A stretch of DNA of 45,281 nt from Labilibacter marinus (GTDB lineage: Bacteria > Bacteroidota > Bacteroidia > Bacteroidales > Marinilabiliaceae): contig NZ_LXYE02000003.1 in NCBI RefSeq assembly GCF_001659685.2, forward strand, positions 1 through 45,281, written 5' to 3'. Shown here in pieces: positions 9,901-18,981 of this stretch; within the stretch, counting starts at the first letter, position 1; every line of letters starts with the position of its first letter. The translations under genes were made by a program, and so were the position numbers. Under the pieces are notes generated by a model, which was given only the letters and a program-made list of their open reading frames with translations, was not told the origin of the DNA and made no database searches.

Positions 9901-12900
9901 AATGTTGTAATTGAAAGTTTACCGATAGTAACAGCAGGTAATGATAGTCCAGCTTGTGATGTAGAAGCAGTTAATTTAACAGGAGGGCCAGGAAGTCTAA
10001 CTTATTCTTGGACAGGTCCTAATAGTTTTACAAGTGTAGCGCAAAATCCAACGATTAATCCAATTGGTTTAGCAGGTGCAGGAACTTATACTATGGTGGG
10101 TACTGATGCCAACGGATGTTCAGCATCAGCAACTACCGATGTTATTGTAAATACAGTAACTGCAAATATTAGCGTTAGCGCTCCAAGTCCTGGGGTGTCA
10201 ACAATTTGTGCGGGTACTGCAGTAACCTTTAATGCTGCGGGAACAAGTACAGATCCTTCGCCTAATTTCAATTACGATTTCCATTTAGTGCGTGGAGCAT
10301 CGGATACTTCGGTTCAAAATGGTACAGGCATTACCTACACTACATCCGCATTGCAAGATGGAGATCAGGTTTATGTTATAATTACAGATCTTACAACAAC
10401 TTGCGATGATACTTCACCAAGTATAATTATGACCGTAGTTGCTAATCCGGTTCCTGTTTTAACTATTGTTAGTGCCGGAGGAAGTAATACAATTTGCGCA
10501 GGTCAGAGTGTTGACTTTTCTGCAACTACTGGTTATGGAAGATATGTTTTCTTAAGAAATGGAACGGATATTTTGCAAGATAGTCCTTCTAATACGTATA
10601 GTACAGATGTGTTTACTGATGGAGATGTTATTTCCGTAACAGCATATACAGGTACTTGTTCGGGAACTTCAACTGGTGTAACCATTACGGTTAACCCACT
10701 ACCAACTCCAAGTTTAGTTTTAGATAATGTGGGAAGGACAACAGTATGTGAAAATGAAACGGTTGATTTTACAGCAAGTGCTACGGGTAACGGTCCGTTC
10801 ACTTATTTATTCTATGTAGGTACAGGTGGAATTTTCAATCCGCAAGGCAGTTTTAGTTCAACGGCTACTTTTAGTCATTCTTCAACAGATGATTTTAGTG
10901 TATATGTAGAAATACGCGATGGCAATAGCTGTGAAGTTGCTAGTAATGTTATTGATATAGTTATTAGTAAGCCAGTTGCTGGGTTAACTGCAGACAAAAC
11001 AATCATTTGTGAAAATGAAGAAGTTGTGTTTACAGGAACAGGTGGTGTAAATTATAATTTCTTTGTGGATGGATTAAGTCAGCAAGATGGAGCATCTGAT
11101 GAATTTAGAACGTCAACTTTAACTAATGGTCAAAATGTTTCGCTAGAAATAACAGATGCATTTGGATGTACGGCTACACACGGTGGAATTGTAGTTACTG
11201 TTAATTTAATTCCTATCCCAACTTTAATAAGTTCAGATGTAGATAATATAATTTGTGCCACAGATGAAGTTACTTACACTGCAGGTGGTGGTGATACTTA
11301 TGAATGGTTTATTGAAGATGCGTTAGGAACAGTAACAAGTGTTCAAGGACCTAATAATAACTCTAGTTTTGTAACAACTACTTTAAATGATGGAGATATT
11401 GTTTCAGTAAGAGTTAGTTATACAGCTACCTCTTGTTTTGCAGACGCTGCTCGACCAGCTATAACGGTTAATGCGTTACCAGTTGCTGCGATCAATGCTA
11501 GCCCAGGTTCGACCGTAATCGCAGGTACTGAGATTATTTTTACAGGTTCAGGAGGAACGGAGTATGAATTCTCAGTTAATAATGTTGTTGTACAAGGCAG
11601 AAGTGTAGATGATACTTATAATGTCAGTACGCTTGTTGACGGAGATATTGTTAGTGTTGATGTATATGATGGAAATGATTGTATGGCCTCTGCTGATCTA
11701 ACTGTTTCTATTTTAGAAGGTATACTACCATTGGATGTATTAACTACTGGACCTGAGTATTGTGAGGGAGATGGTGGAGTAAGCATCTATGTAGATACTC
11801 CGCAACATGGTATAACGTATGAGATGTTTAGAACTTCAGATAATAGCAAGGTAGAACCGTCTATTATGTTTGATAGCGCAGTTGGTAATCCTGTTCAATG
11901 GGATGATATATTAGGAAACGACGAATATAGAGTTGAAGCATTTTATACTGCAGTTCCTACTGGAAGAGTTGAAATGAATAATAGGATTGATGTTGTTGAG
12001 AATTCTTTACCAGTAATTTATGACCTTACTACAACGGGGACTGAAATTGGTTGTAATGGTGGAGCTGGGCATATTGTCTCGTTACAAAATTCGGATGCAA
12101 CTATTAATTATATATTAGAATTAGATGATACTCCCGTGGAAACATTGGTAGGTGTAAACGGACAATTAGATTTTAGTGCTCAATTGGGTATTGGAACATA
12201 TACAGTTGTTGCAGAAAATCCTAGTACAACATGTACGAGTGATATGAATGGAACCTTTGAAATACAAGGTGATGGTTCAGATGTTGCCTTTAATTTATCT
12301 GTTGTTTCTCCTGCAGATCCTTCAGACCCAACGGATGGAAGATATTGTGCTGGAAGTTCTGGCGTAGAGTTGGTATTAGATGGTTCATTGGATAATACAG
12401 TAAATTATAAATTATATTTAGATGGTACCGATACTGGCGTTTCTGTTCCAGGAGCAAATGGAGCAATTTCGTTTGGCACCTTAACCACAGAAGGGACTTA
12501 TACAGTTAGGGTAGAGTCCGCTTCAGGCTGTCAGTTCCCGATGAATGGATCTGCTATCGTTAGTATTATTGATTTACCAATTGCCTTTAATGTTGTAAGC
12601 GATAATGTGGTAGATAATACCAGTGGTCATTATTGTATTGGTGATGTTGGAGTTAATATTAGTGTTGAAGGACAAGAGGTTGGTGTTGAATATAGTTTGT
12701 TTAGAGATGCTACATTTATTGAAACACTAACTGGCGGACCTACACCAGGTGCATTATTAACATTTACAGGGCCATTTACTACAGAAGGTGTTTACTCTGT
12801 ATCGGCTATGGTTCCAGAAGTTGGTTGTGTTAATAATATGAGCAATAATATTCAGGTTGTGATAGATCCATTACCTGTAGTTTATGATGCCTTAAATGAT

Positions 12901-15843
12901 GATGACGAATATTGTACAGGTGAATCAGCTATCATATATATTAATTTCTCAGAAGCAGATGTTGAGTATACGTGGAGAGATATTGCTGCGCCAGCAAATA
13001 TAGGTGCTTGGCAAAGTGGTAATGGAAGTAGATTAGACTTTACTATTACGGCTACTGGCGATTATGAAATAATTGCGAGACGTACAGATGGTATTACTTC
13101 TTGTATGAGTGTAATGAATAATACTTATTCCATTACAGAAAAACTTTTACCAGTAGATGTAGTACTTTCTTTAGGTGATTTAGGTACAGGGTGTGATAAT
13201 GGGGACTCTTTATATGTAGAAAGTTCAGAGCTCGGAGTGGAATATACCTTAGTTAAAGTTGTAGGTGGATTATATTTTGAAAATCCAGATGTTAATCCAA
13301 TCATTGGTGATGGAAACGATTTAGGTTTTGCAGAAAGAGTGGTGGATAAAAATGCGACATATGCGCTACAGGCTGTTAGAGATGGATGCTCTATCTATAC
13401 AACTTCAACTATTTTTGTAGATGTTCCAGGAGTTATAGAGCGACAAACTGTAACAGGAACAGGTGAGATATGTAACGGTGATCCAGGTGTGAGTTTTGGT
13501 TTAGCCAATACTGAAGCAGGTGTAAATTATCAGCTGTGGAGAACAGGAGATGGCGCATTTACTGAAGAACTTCCAGGAACAGGTCTTCCATTAACATTTG
13601 GGCCAGTTATTAATGAAGGTGAATATTATGTGCGTGGTGTCATTGCAGGTACTTGTGATTTAGAAATGGCCAATAGAGTTGATTTAAATATTAACGATTT
13701 ACCAATTGCTTACCCAATGTTTGGGTCAGGACAGACGTGTGATTTAGCAGCTGATGGTGCTTTAATTGGTCTTGTAGCTTCCGAAGATACATATACGTAT
13801 AGATTGCAAGTTGATGATGGTTCAGGAATGTTAACGGTTGTAACCACTATTCCAGGTAGAGTTGATAATGATTCATTAAAATATATAGTAAACACGGAAG
13901 GTACTTATACATTTATGGCAATTAGTGATAAGGGTTGTACCTCAAATATGAATGGTAGTGTTGTTGTTGCAGAAGTAGTAGCACCATTAGATCAAGTTAT
14001 AGATCCAACTATTGAGACAACCTATTGTGGCAGTGCTTCTGGTGTTGAGCTTAAGTTGACAAATAATGAATTAGATGTAACTTATCAAGTTCGTGATGCA
14101 AGTAACAATGTGATGTCAGAGGTAGTGGGAACTAATATTGATGTGGCTACACCTGAGGAATTAATTTTTCCAAATATTCTTACTGCAGGTTCTTATACTA
14201 TTTGGAAAACAAGAGGAGGAGATGCCTGTGAGTCTATTACCAATGGTGGTAATACTGTAGATATAGTGCAGGAGTCAGAACCTACAGATCATAATGTTCT
14301 GGTTGATAATACTAGGGTTTGTGGAGCTGTTGATGTAATGGTTTTTCTAGAGGATTTTGAACCAGGTAGAAGTTATAGAATAGAATCTTCAGTTGGACCA
14401 ATCCTTGATACGATTACAGGAGCAGATAGAGATCCAGTTTCCTGGTTAGTAAATGAGCCAGGTGCTACTAGTGAAATCTATGAAGTAATTGCAATGTCTG
14501 CTAGTGGAGCTTGTGATAAATCTATGGGTACGCAGCAAGTTATTTATAGTGAATCACCTGATCCATTTATTGTATTTACTGAGTTGAATGGTAATTCTGG
14601 TGTTATTGAATACTGTTATGCAACTGATAGTGTTACAATCGGAATTGAAACAACTCAAGTTGATGTGGGATATTTATTAATTGATAATGTAAGTGGAAGT
14701 ACGCTTGATTTTATCAATGGAACAGGTAATAGAGAAGTGTTTAATAAAAATTATGGACAAGGTAGTTATGTAGTAAGAGCTACATTGTTTACAACGGGTT
14801 GTTCTATTGATTATGGAACTTCAATAGATATCACAATGCTAGAATTACCAGAATCTACTTATTTACTTTCATGTTCAACACCGGATGGTGGTGATTGTTA
14901 TGTGGGAGATTATGTAATAATGGATAATAGCGAATTAGGAATTGAATATAGTTTATATAAGGACTTTGATATTACCAATCCTATTGGTAGTGTTAAGGTA
15001 GGTGATGGAAATCCAATTAATTTCGACGATGAAGATATACTAATTGGAGGTAGTTACTATGTTCAAGCCACTAATCCAGTTACTGGTTGTGTTGTTTGGA
15101 TGGATGATGATGTATTATTCTATGACTCTCCTTTAATTGCACGAAACGATAGTGTAAGTATGGAAAAAGGTAGTTTAATTGGTAGTGTAGACGTTGGCTT
15201 CAATGATATCTTTAATATTGCAATTGATGAAATTGGTACTGGAGGCGATGAAGGCAATATAAGATTTAATCTTGTTGATGGCTTTATTGGGGATGACGGT
15301 AATCCTGCTTTAGATGAAAATGGAGATTTGGTTAAAGTTATCGGTGTGGCTGCTATTGATAGCATAACAGGAATTTTAACTTATGAAAAATTACCAGGAT
15401 TCTTTGGGCTTGATTCTATAAGGTATACTGTTAGAAATAGAGACTATAGCTACAGAAGCGACGAAGCAATTGTTTATTTTTATGTTGGAAATAAAGAAAT
15501 AGATGATGATAGAACATTCTTAATACCTAATGCATTTTCGCCTAATGGAGATGATTTTAATGATTACTTTAGGATAACAGGTATTAATAAGAATGGAGTT
15601 CAAGCAGAAAAATCTAGCCTTGAGGTATTTAATAGATGGGGTACGTTAGTGTATCGATCTAAAGGGAATACTTATGGTGAAGATGATCAGTGGTGGGATG
15701 GAACTTCTACCGAAGCTAGTATGGTTTCTATTGGTGCTGACTTACCTAATGGAACTTATTACTATGTTTTTGTTGTGGAAGTTAATATTGATGGAGCTGT
15801 TGAGAAGAAAGAGTATAACGGATATATAGAGTTAAGAAGGTAA
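6901..15843 (+). CDS. Giant secreted Ig-like repeat protein with T9SS type-B sorting domain
   Basis: A 2980-residue protein, probably a cell-surface adhesin or matrix protein. It begins with a signal peptide (about 1-29, ending LLAQG) and a unique region to about 160. Ig/PKD-like modules follow to about 1615, each with a PVC or ACEG cysteine and a later GC cysteine; residues 330-1085 are three copies of a 252-residue three-module unit. From about 1620 to 2745 there is a second family of about twelve 85-100-residue modules (YCxGxxGV ... GVxYxL ... GTYxV ... GC). A cadherin-like domain spans about 2746-2870, with an acidic loop (GDDGNPALDENGDL). The C-terminus (2873-2980) has IPNAFSPNGDDFNDYF, FNRWGTLVYRS, W(W)DG, NGTYYYV and GYIELRR, the gliding-motility-associated (type B) T9SS signal. 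The paired cysteines suggest one disulfide per module. The PorP/SprF gene 40-50 bp downstream supports T9SS export. An ATG one codon later is equally possible as start. Confidence 0.95.
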   Translation: MMKNLNRFIGILIICSIGFLSVENSLLAQGYKKPGKDANKVEIAKYYGLPNLKGGRNVIPSLGNIYCTQGGTADIYIDPANLQGSTANIIWTIYTGNGPTYEEHPGWVTSIGAAPNNGVQFDPSVVPEAYHGIPVVFSYEQFDGVGVIDADYDYTYVQKNPTAYNFGSDAVVCSGTPVDLTLDDSEVGMEYFLYRNTVLVSGVPVAGTGNSLDFTVGAAGTYTVEARNAVENSCTAVMTGSAEVTVNSNPIVDPGLDQTICEGQTANLSATSDMDGTGNMSYQWTDGTNTQAGATWDVSPSVTTTYTVTGTNTVTGCSDVESVDVIVNTNPTITAGSNSPVCDGSDINLTSTPLGGSGTYSSFSWTGPNGFTSSAQNAVIVGSSAVNAGDYFVTVADNNGCLSDATDFTTVVISDRPTVSVVYNSPVCEGTDLVLTATPAGGSGTYTSYAWTKDTAPIAGETGATLTIDPTAAADAGTYGVVVTDNSGCVSDESTTAVIIHTLPIPTASNDGPACEGETVNLSGGPNGLTYTWTGPGSFSSAIQNPALTNVTLADAGVYTLMVTDGNTCEQSITTTVVVNSNPTIVAASNSPVCQGSPLNLSSTPAGGSGIYTGYSWTGPNGFTANTQNAVIATAALVNSGDYFVAVTDDNGCSTDGTDLVNVLVNNRPTVSVGYNAPVCEGNDLVLTATPAGGSGTYASYAWTKDSAPIAGETGATLTIDPTVAGDAGTYGVIVTDNSGCVSDESTAAVIIHTLPIPTAGNDGPACEGETINLSGGPNGLTYAWTGPDSFSSSVQDPALTNISLADAGVYTLRVTDGNTCEQIMTTTVVVNSNPTIAATSNSPVCEGLAINLSSTPAGGSGTYTGFSWTGPNGFTATTQNAVIAAAVPANAGDYFVTVTDDNGCSTAGTDLVTVSVNSKPTVSLGYNSPVCLNTSLVLTATAAGGSGSYVNYVWTKDGSTILGENASTLTIDPALVADAGTYGVIVEGNSGCSSDEVTQNVVIESLPIVTAGNDSPACDVEAVNLTGGPGSLTYSWTGPNSFTSVAQNPTINPIGLAGAGTYTMVGTDANGCSASATTDVIVNTVTANISVSAPSPGVSTICAGTAVTFNAAGTSTDPSPNFNYDFHLVRGASDTSVQNGTGITYTTSALQDGDQVYVIITDLTTTCDDTSPSIIMTVVANPVPVLTIVSAGGSNTICAGQSVDFSATTGYGRYVFLRNGTDILQDSPSNTYSTDVFTDGDVISVTAYTGTCSGTSTGVTITVNPLPTPSLVLDNVGRTTVCENETVDFTASATGNGPFTYLFYVGTGGIFNPQGSFSSTATFSHSSTDDFSVYVEIRDGNSCEVASNVIDIVISKPVAGLTADKTIICENEEVVFTGTGGVNYNFFVDGLSQQDGASDEFRTSTLTNGQNVSLEITDAFGCTATHGGIVVTVNLIPIPTLISSDVDNIICATDEVTYTAGGGDTYEWFIEDALGTVTSVQGPNNNSSFVTTTLNDGDIVSVRVSYTATSCFADAARPAITVNALPVAAINASPGSTVIAGTEIIFTGSGGTEYEFSVNNVVVQGRSVDDTYNVSTLVDGDIVSVDVYDGNDCMASADLTVSILEGILPLDVLTTGPEYCEGDGGVSIYVDTPQHGITYEMFRTSDNSKVEPSIMFDSAVGNPVQWDDILGNDEYRVEAFYTAVPTGRVEMNNRIDVVENSLPVIYDLTTTGTEIGCNGGAGHIVSLQNSDATINYILELDDTPVETLVGVNGQLDFSAQLGIGTYTVVAENPSTTCTSDMNGTFEIQGDGSDVAFNLSVVSPADPSDPTDGRYCAGSSGVELVLDGSLDNTVNYKLYLDGTDTGVSVPGANGAISFGTLTTEGTYTVRVESASGCQFPMNGSAIVSIIDLPIAFNVVSDNVVDNTSGHYCIGDVGVNISVEGQEVGVEYSLFRDATFIETLTGGPTPGALLTFTGPFTTEGVYSVSAMVPEVGCVNNMSNNIQVVIDPLPVVYDALNDDDEYCTGESAIIYINFSEADVEYTWRDIAAPANIGAWQSGNGSRLDFTITATGDYEIIARRTDGITSCMSVMNNTYSITEKLLPVDVVLSLGDLGTGCDNGDSLYVESSELGVEYTLVKVVGGLYFENPDVNPIIGDGNDLGFAERVVDKNATYALQAVRDGCSIYTTSTIFVDVPGVIERQTVTGTGEICNGDPGVSFGLANTEAGVNYQLWRTGDGAFTEELPGTGLPLTFGPVINEGEYYVRGVIAGTCDLEMANRVDLNINDLPIAYPMFGSGQTCDLAADGALIGLVASEDTYTYRLQVDDGSGMLTVVTTIPGRVDNDSLKYIVNTEGTYTFMAISDKGCTSNMNGSVVVAEVVAPLDQVIDPTIETTYCGSASGVELKLTNNELDVTYQVRDASNNVMSEVVGTNIDVATPEELIFPNILTAGSYTIWKTRGGDACESITNGGNTVDIVQESEPTDHNVLVDNTRVCGAVDVMVFLEDFEPGRSYRIESSVGPILDTITGADRDPVSWLVNEPGATSEIYEVIAMSASGACDKSMGTQQVIYSESPDPFIVFTELNGNSGVIEYCYATDSVTIGIETTQVDVGYLLIDNVSGSTLDFINGTGNREVFNKNYGQGSYVVRATLFTTGCSIDYGTSIDITMLELPESTYLLSCSTPDGGDCYVGDYVIMDNSELGIEYSLYKDFDITNPIGSVKVGDGNPINFDDEDILIGGSYYVQATNPVTGCVVWMDDDVLFYDSPLIARNDSVSMEKGSLIGSVDVGFNDIFNIAIDEIGTGGDEGNIRFNLVDGFIGDDGNPALDENGDLVKVIGVAAIDSITGILTYEKLPGFFGLDSIRYTVRNRDYSYRSDEAIVYFYVGNKEIDDDRTFLIPNAFSPNGDDFNDYFRITGINKNGVQAEKSSLEVFNRWGTLVYRSKGNTYGEDDQWWDGTSTEASMVSIGADLPNGTYYYVFVVEVNIDGAVEKKEYNGYIELRR
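7888..10155 (+). repeat. Three tandem copies of a 756-bp coding repeat
   Basis: Copies begin at 7888, 8644 and 9400, exactly 756 bases (252 codons) apart, each starting with an NPTI codon block. Each copy encodes three different Ig-like modules, starting NPTI, RPTVS or KPTVS, and LPI. Copies 1 and 2 are very similar in DNA through the second and third modules, including long identical runs near 8340-8460 and 9090-9220. The third copy is more diverged. Confidence 0.9.
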
Positions 15844-15895
15844 TACTTGTTAATGTAGAGTTAAATATTGAGATATAAAATTGACCATGATATAT

Positions 15896-16825
15896 ATGCA
15901 ATTAAAAAGAATAATCATAGGCATAGTGTTGCTTTTAGTAACAAGCATCTCTTATGGGCAAGATATGGCACAATTCAACCATTATATTGCTAATCAGGGA
16001 TTGTTAAATCCCGCTTATAATGGTACGAGGGATGTAATAAGTGGTTTGCTTATTCATCGAAGTCAATGGGTAGGTTTTGAAGGTGCACCAATGACGCAAG
16101 CATTAAATGTTCATGGTGCAATTGAAGACACTAACCTTGGAGTAGGTGTTAGTATTACGAATGATATTGTTGGGTTTTCTAATAATTTAGATGCTTTCGG
16201 TTCTGTATCATATAAATTAATGGTGGATAGGCGTAAGTTTGTTTCGTTTGGATTGCAGCTAGGGGTTAGTTCTAGAGTGTATGATGGAACAAAGGCTGTT
16301 ACGGAACAATATGGTGACCCTTTGTTTGAAGGTAAGCAATCAAAAATTGGTTTAAATGTAGGTTTTGGTACCTACTTTTATGGAGAAAACTATTTTGCAG
16401 GATTTTCCATTCCAAGGATGTTTTCTAATAACTTCGATGAAGATGTCAGTTTATACAAAAACTCACTTGATTTTAAAAATATGCATATGTATTTATATGG
16501 TGGGTATGTATTCGATTGGCAGGATGTAAAGGTAAAACCTACCTTATTGTTTAGAGAGGTTTATGGTGCACCGCTTCAGTTTGATGTTACAGCTAATGTA
16601 TTACTAATGGAGAAGCTTTGGTTAGGACTAGGATATCGTTCTATATCAGAGGCTGTTTTCTTAGCAGAATATATTATTGATAGGCAGTTTACTGTACGTT
16701 ATTCGTTTGATTATTCATTAAGTAGTATAAATCAATACGCAAAGTTTGGATCTCATGAGATAAGTCTTCAGTTCGACTTTACCTTTAATAAAAGGGCTGG
16801 TATGAGATCAATACGATATTTTTAA
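15896..16825 (+). CDS. PorP/SprF family type IX secretion membrane protein
   Basis: About 310 residues. A signal peptide (MQLKRIIIGIVLLLVTSISYGQ) is followed by the family hallmark DMAQFNHYIANQGLLNPAYNGTRD. The rest is a series of amphipathic beta strands with aromatic girdles typical of the 14-strand PorP/SprF barrel, ending in a phenylalanine (SIRYF). In Flavobacterium johnsoniae, SprF is needed for secretion of SprB, whose type-B signal resembles that of the giant protein encoded just upstream. I infer that this protein helps export or hold that cargo. The start is ambiguous: ATG at 15896 gives the cleanest signal peptide; ATG at 15887 or TTG at 15881 would add a few residues. The short gap from 15843 suggests one operon. 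Confidence 0.93.
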   Translation: MQLKRIIIGIVLLLVTSISYGQDMAQFNHYIANQGLLNPAYNGTRDVISGLLIHRSQWVGFEGAPMTQALNVHGAIEDTNLGVGVSITNDIVGFSNNLDAFGSVSYKLMVDRRKFVSFGLQLGVSSRVYDGTKAVTEQYGDPLFEGKQSKIGLNVGFGTYFYGENYFAGFSIPRMFSNNFDEDVSLYKNSLDFKNMHMYLYGGYVFDWQDVKVKPTLLFREVYGAPLQFDVTANVLLMEKLWLGLGYRSISEAVFLAEYIIDRQFTVRYSFDYSLSSINQYAKFGSHEISLQFDFTFNKRAGMRSIRYF

Positions 16826-16971
16826 TATTGTATAACCAAACGAGGTTTTACAATATGTAGTTGGTTCTGTATATTAGAACTACTACTGATTTAACTTAAA
16901 CATTGACCTAGTTTCTTTAAGGAACGAAAAATAGAACGATAGTTCTTATCACAGACTAAATATCTTTTATC

Positions 16972-18966
16972 ATGAAGAATATTGCTCGGTACATAGTTTT
17001 TTTCTTAGTGTGTTTTGTTGGGGGACAAGCTTTAAATGCACAAAAGAATATAAAAAAAGGAGATAATCTCTACGAAAAGGGAGAGTTTTATCAGGCATTA
17101 AAGGCTTATGACAAAGCTGAAGAAGCTGGTGAAAATATAACTACCTCAGTTAAAAAGAAAATTGGAAATTGCTATTTTCAGTTAAATGATTTAAATAAAG
17201 CTTATCAGGAATTCGAGCCGATTGCTCATGAGTTGACAGGCACTGATGTGCTAACTTTTGCGATGATATATCACCAGTTTCCTTTTTACACAGAAGCTAT
17301 AGATTGGTATAAAAAAGCTAAAAATGAAGGTGCTGACCCAAATAAGGTAAATAAACTTATTGAGGCTTGTGAATGGGCTAGCGAAAATCAGGATATAGAT
17401 TTTAACATTAGGGTAAATCCAACCACCATTTATACTGGAGGACAATCTTTCGGTATCGAATACTATAAGGATGGAGTAGTGTATTCTTCGGTTGATCAAA
17501 GTGCCGATAATAAAGTAGATAAAACAGGTAAGGCTTTTTTGGATTTATATTATTCAGATTTAAAAAATGAAGAGATTCAAGAAGGAAAGTTGTTATCGGA
17601 GAAACTTCAATTCCCTTATCATGTTGGGGCTATTTCTTTTACATCTGATTTTAACACCATGTATTTTACACTAAGTGTACGTGTAAAAGGAGATAGTCGA
17701 TTGAAAATTTATAAGGTCACCTATGATGGAGGAGATTGGAGTAAAGAGGTTGAGCTTCCGATAAATAGTGAAGATTATGATTGTGTTCACCCTGCAGTGT
17801 CTCCGGATGACAAGTTTTTATATTTTGTGTCTAATAAAAAAGGAGGTATAGGAGGTAAAGATATTTACCGTGTTGAACGCTTACGAGGTGGTATGTATGG
17901 AAAGGCAAGAAATTTAGGGCCAGAAATCAACTCCTCAGAAGATGAGCAATTCCCATATTTATCTAAAGATGGAGAATTATTCTTTTCATCGGATGGTCGT
18001 CTAGGATATGGAGGTTTAGATATTTTCAAAGCAGAAATGGTTAATGGAAAGTGGGTGAATCCTGTAAATATGCTTCGACCATTTAACTCCGAAAAAGATG
18101 ATTTTGCTTATAGTATTAATCCTAAGAATCCCCAAAGAGGTTTCTTATCCAGTAACCGTTCGGGAAATGGAGATCAGGATGTTATTTTTTATGTAGATAT
18201 TCAGAAAGAAGAGAAAGATGAACCTAAAGTTGGTGACGTTATAGATATTACGACTTTACCCGTTGAGGAACCTGTAGTTAAAGAACCTGTAGTGGACTTA
18301 TCTAAGTTTCCTTCATCATTATCTGCAAAGATTAAATCTACATTTAATAATGATGCTGCCTCAGGTATCAATGTTCAAATAATTGATGATGTCACGGGTG
18401 CTGTCATAGCTTCTGGAGTTTCGAATGCTAATGGAAATGTAAGTGTTGAGATCCCTGATGAATATAAAAAGGAGGGTCAAGAATTTGAAATTATGTTTTC
18501 TAAAGAAGGAGAATATAACTCAAAACGTATGATTGTTAATATTATGGAGATTAATGATATTAATGATAAAGGAATTTCATTAACCCCGATATTTAATGAT
18601 GAAGTATTAGATGATATTAGCGGAATGACGCTTTATTATAATGGTACCGAATTATTAGAAGAAAGTAAAAAGACCTTAGAGAGATTGGCAACGTACTTAC
18701 AAAAGAATCCTCAAATTGTTGTGAAGCTAAATACGCACAGTGACGCTAGAGGTAGTAAGTTGGATAATTTACGTAAGTCACAAACGATGGGAGAAAAGGT
18801 AGAGAATATGCTTCAGGTAAAAGGAGTTGATGGTAATGCTACTATTCCAAGGGGTTATGGTGAAAGGTATTTAGTAAATAAATGTAAACGAGGAGTTCTT
18901 TGTAGTGAAGAAGAGCAACAAAAGAACAAGCGTATAGAAGTTGTTGTTTGGAGGGTTAATAAATAG
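16972..18966 (+). CDS. PorE-like TPR / beta-propeller / OmpA-family protein
   Basis: 664 residues with a signal peptide (1-24, ending ALNAQ). The domain order is TPR repeats (about 25-150), PD40/WD40-type propeller blades (about 155-400; HPAVSPDDKFLYFVSNKKGG, FPYLSKDGELFFSSDGRLG), a proline/valine/glutamate linker, a carboxypeptidase-D regulatory-like fold (about 450-535), and an OmpA_C domain (about 545-664). Order and length match PorE of Porphyromonas gingivalis, a periplasmic T9SS protein that binds peptidoglycan through its OmpA domain; here it probably anchors the locus' secretion apparatus. The OmpA core reads HSDARGSKLDNLRKSQTMGE: the Asp and first Arg are kept, but the later Arg expected in LSxxRA appears to be Met. 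It follows the porP-like gene by 146 bp and precedes the SPOR gene by 15 bp. Confidence 0.92.
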   Translation: MKNIARYIVFFLVCFVGGQALNAQKNIKKGDNLYEKGEFYQALKAYDKAEEAGENITTSVKKKIGNCYFQLNDLNKAYQEFEPIAHELTGTDVLTFAMIYHQFPFYTEAIDWYKKAKNEGADPNKVNKLIEACEWASENQDIDFNIRVNPTTIYTGGQSFGIEYYKDGVVYSSVDQSADNKVDKTGKAFLDLYYSDLKNEEIQEGKLLSEKLQFPYHVGAISFTSDFNTMYFTLSVRVKGDSRLKIYKVTYDGGDWSKEVELPINSEDYDCVHPAVSPDDKFLYFVSNKKGGIGGKDIYRVERLRGGMYGKARNLGPEINSSEDEQFPYLSKDGELFFSSDGRLGYGGLDIFKAEMVNGKWVNPVNMLRPFNSEKDDFAYSINPKNPQRGFLSSNRSGNGDQDVIFYVDIQKEEKDEPKVGDVIDITTLPVEEPVVKEPVVDLSKFPSSLSAKIKSTFNNDAASGINVQIIDDVTGAVIASGVSNANGNVSVEIPDEYKKEGQEFEIMFSKEGEYNSKRMIVNIMEINDINDKGISLTPIFNDEVLDDISGMTLYYNGTELLEESKKTLERLATYLQKNPQIVVKLNTHSDARGSKLDNLRKSQTMGEKVENMLQVKGVDGNATIPRGYGERYLVNKCKRGVLCSEEEQQKNKRIEVVVWRVNK

Positions 18967-18981
18967 TTTAAAAGAAGAAAG

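Noticed and set aside
7888-10155. Possible CRISPR-like or insertion structure because of the regular repeats
   Set aside because: The repeats are coding, in frame, 756 bp long and contiguous, with no spacers and no cas genes nearby.
8334-10802. Several minus-strand open frames inside the giant gene (8334-8621, 9285-9533, 10086-10271, 10533-10802)
   Set aside because: They recur at matching places in the repeats and follow from the codon bias of the plus-strand gene; the products show no family signature.
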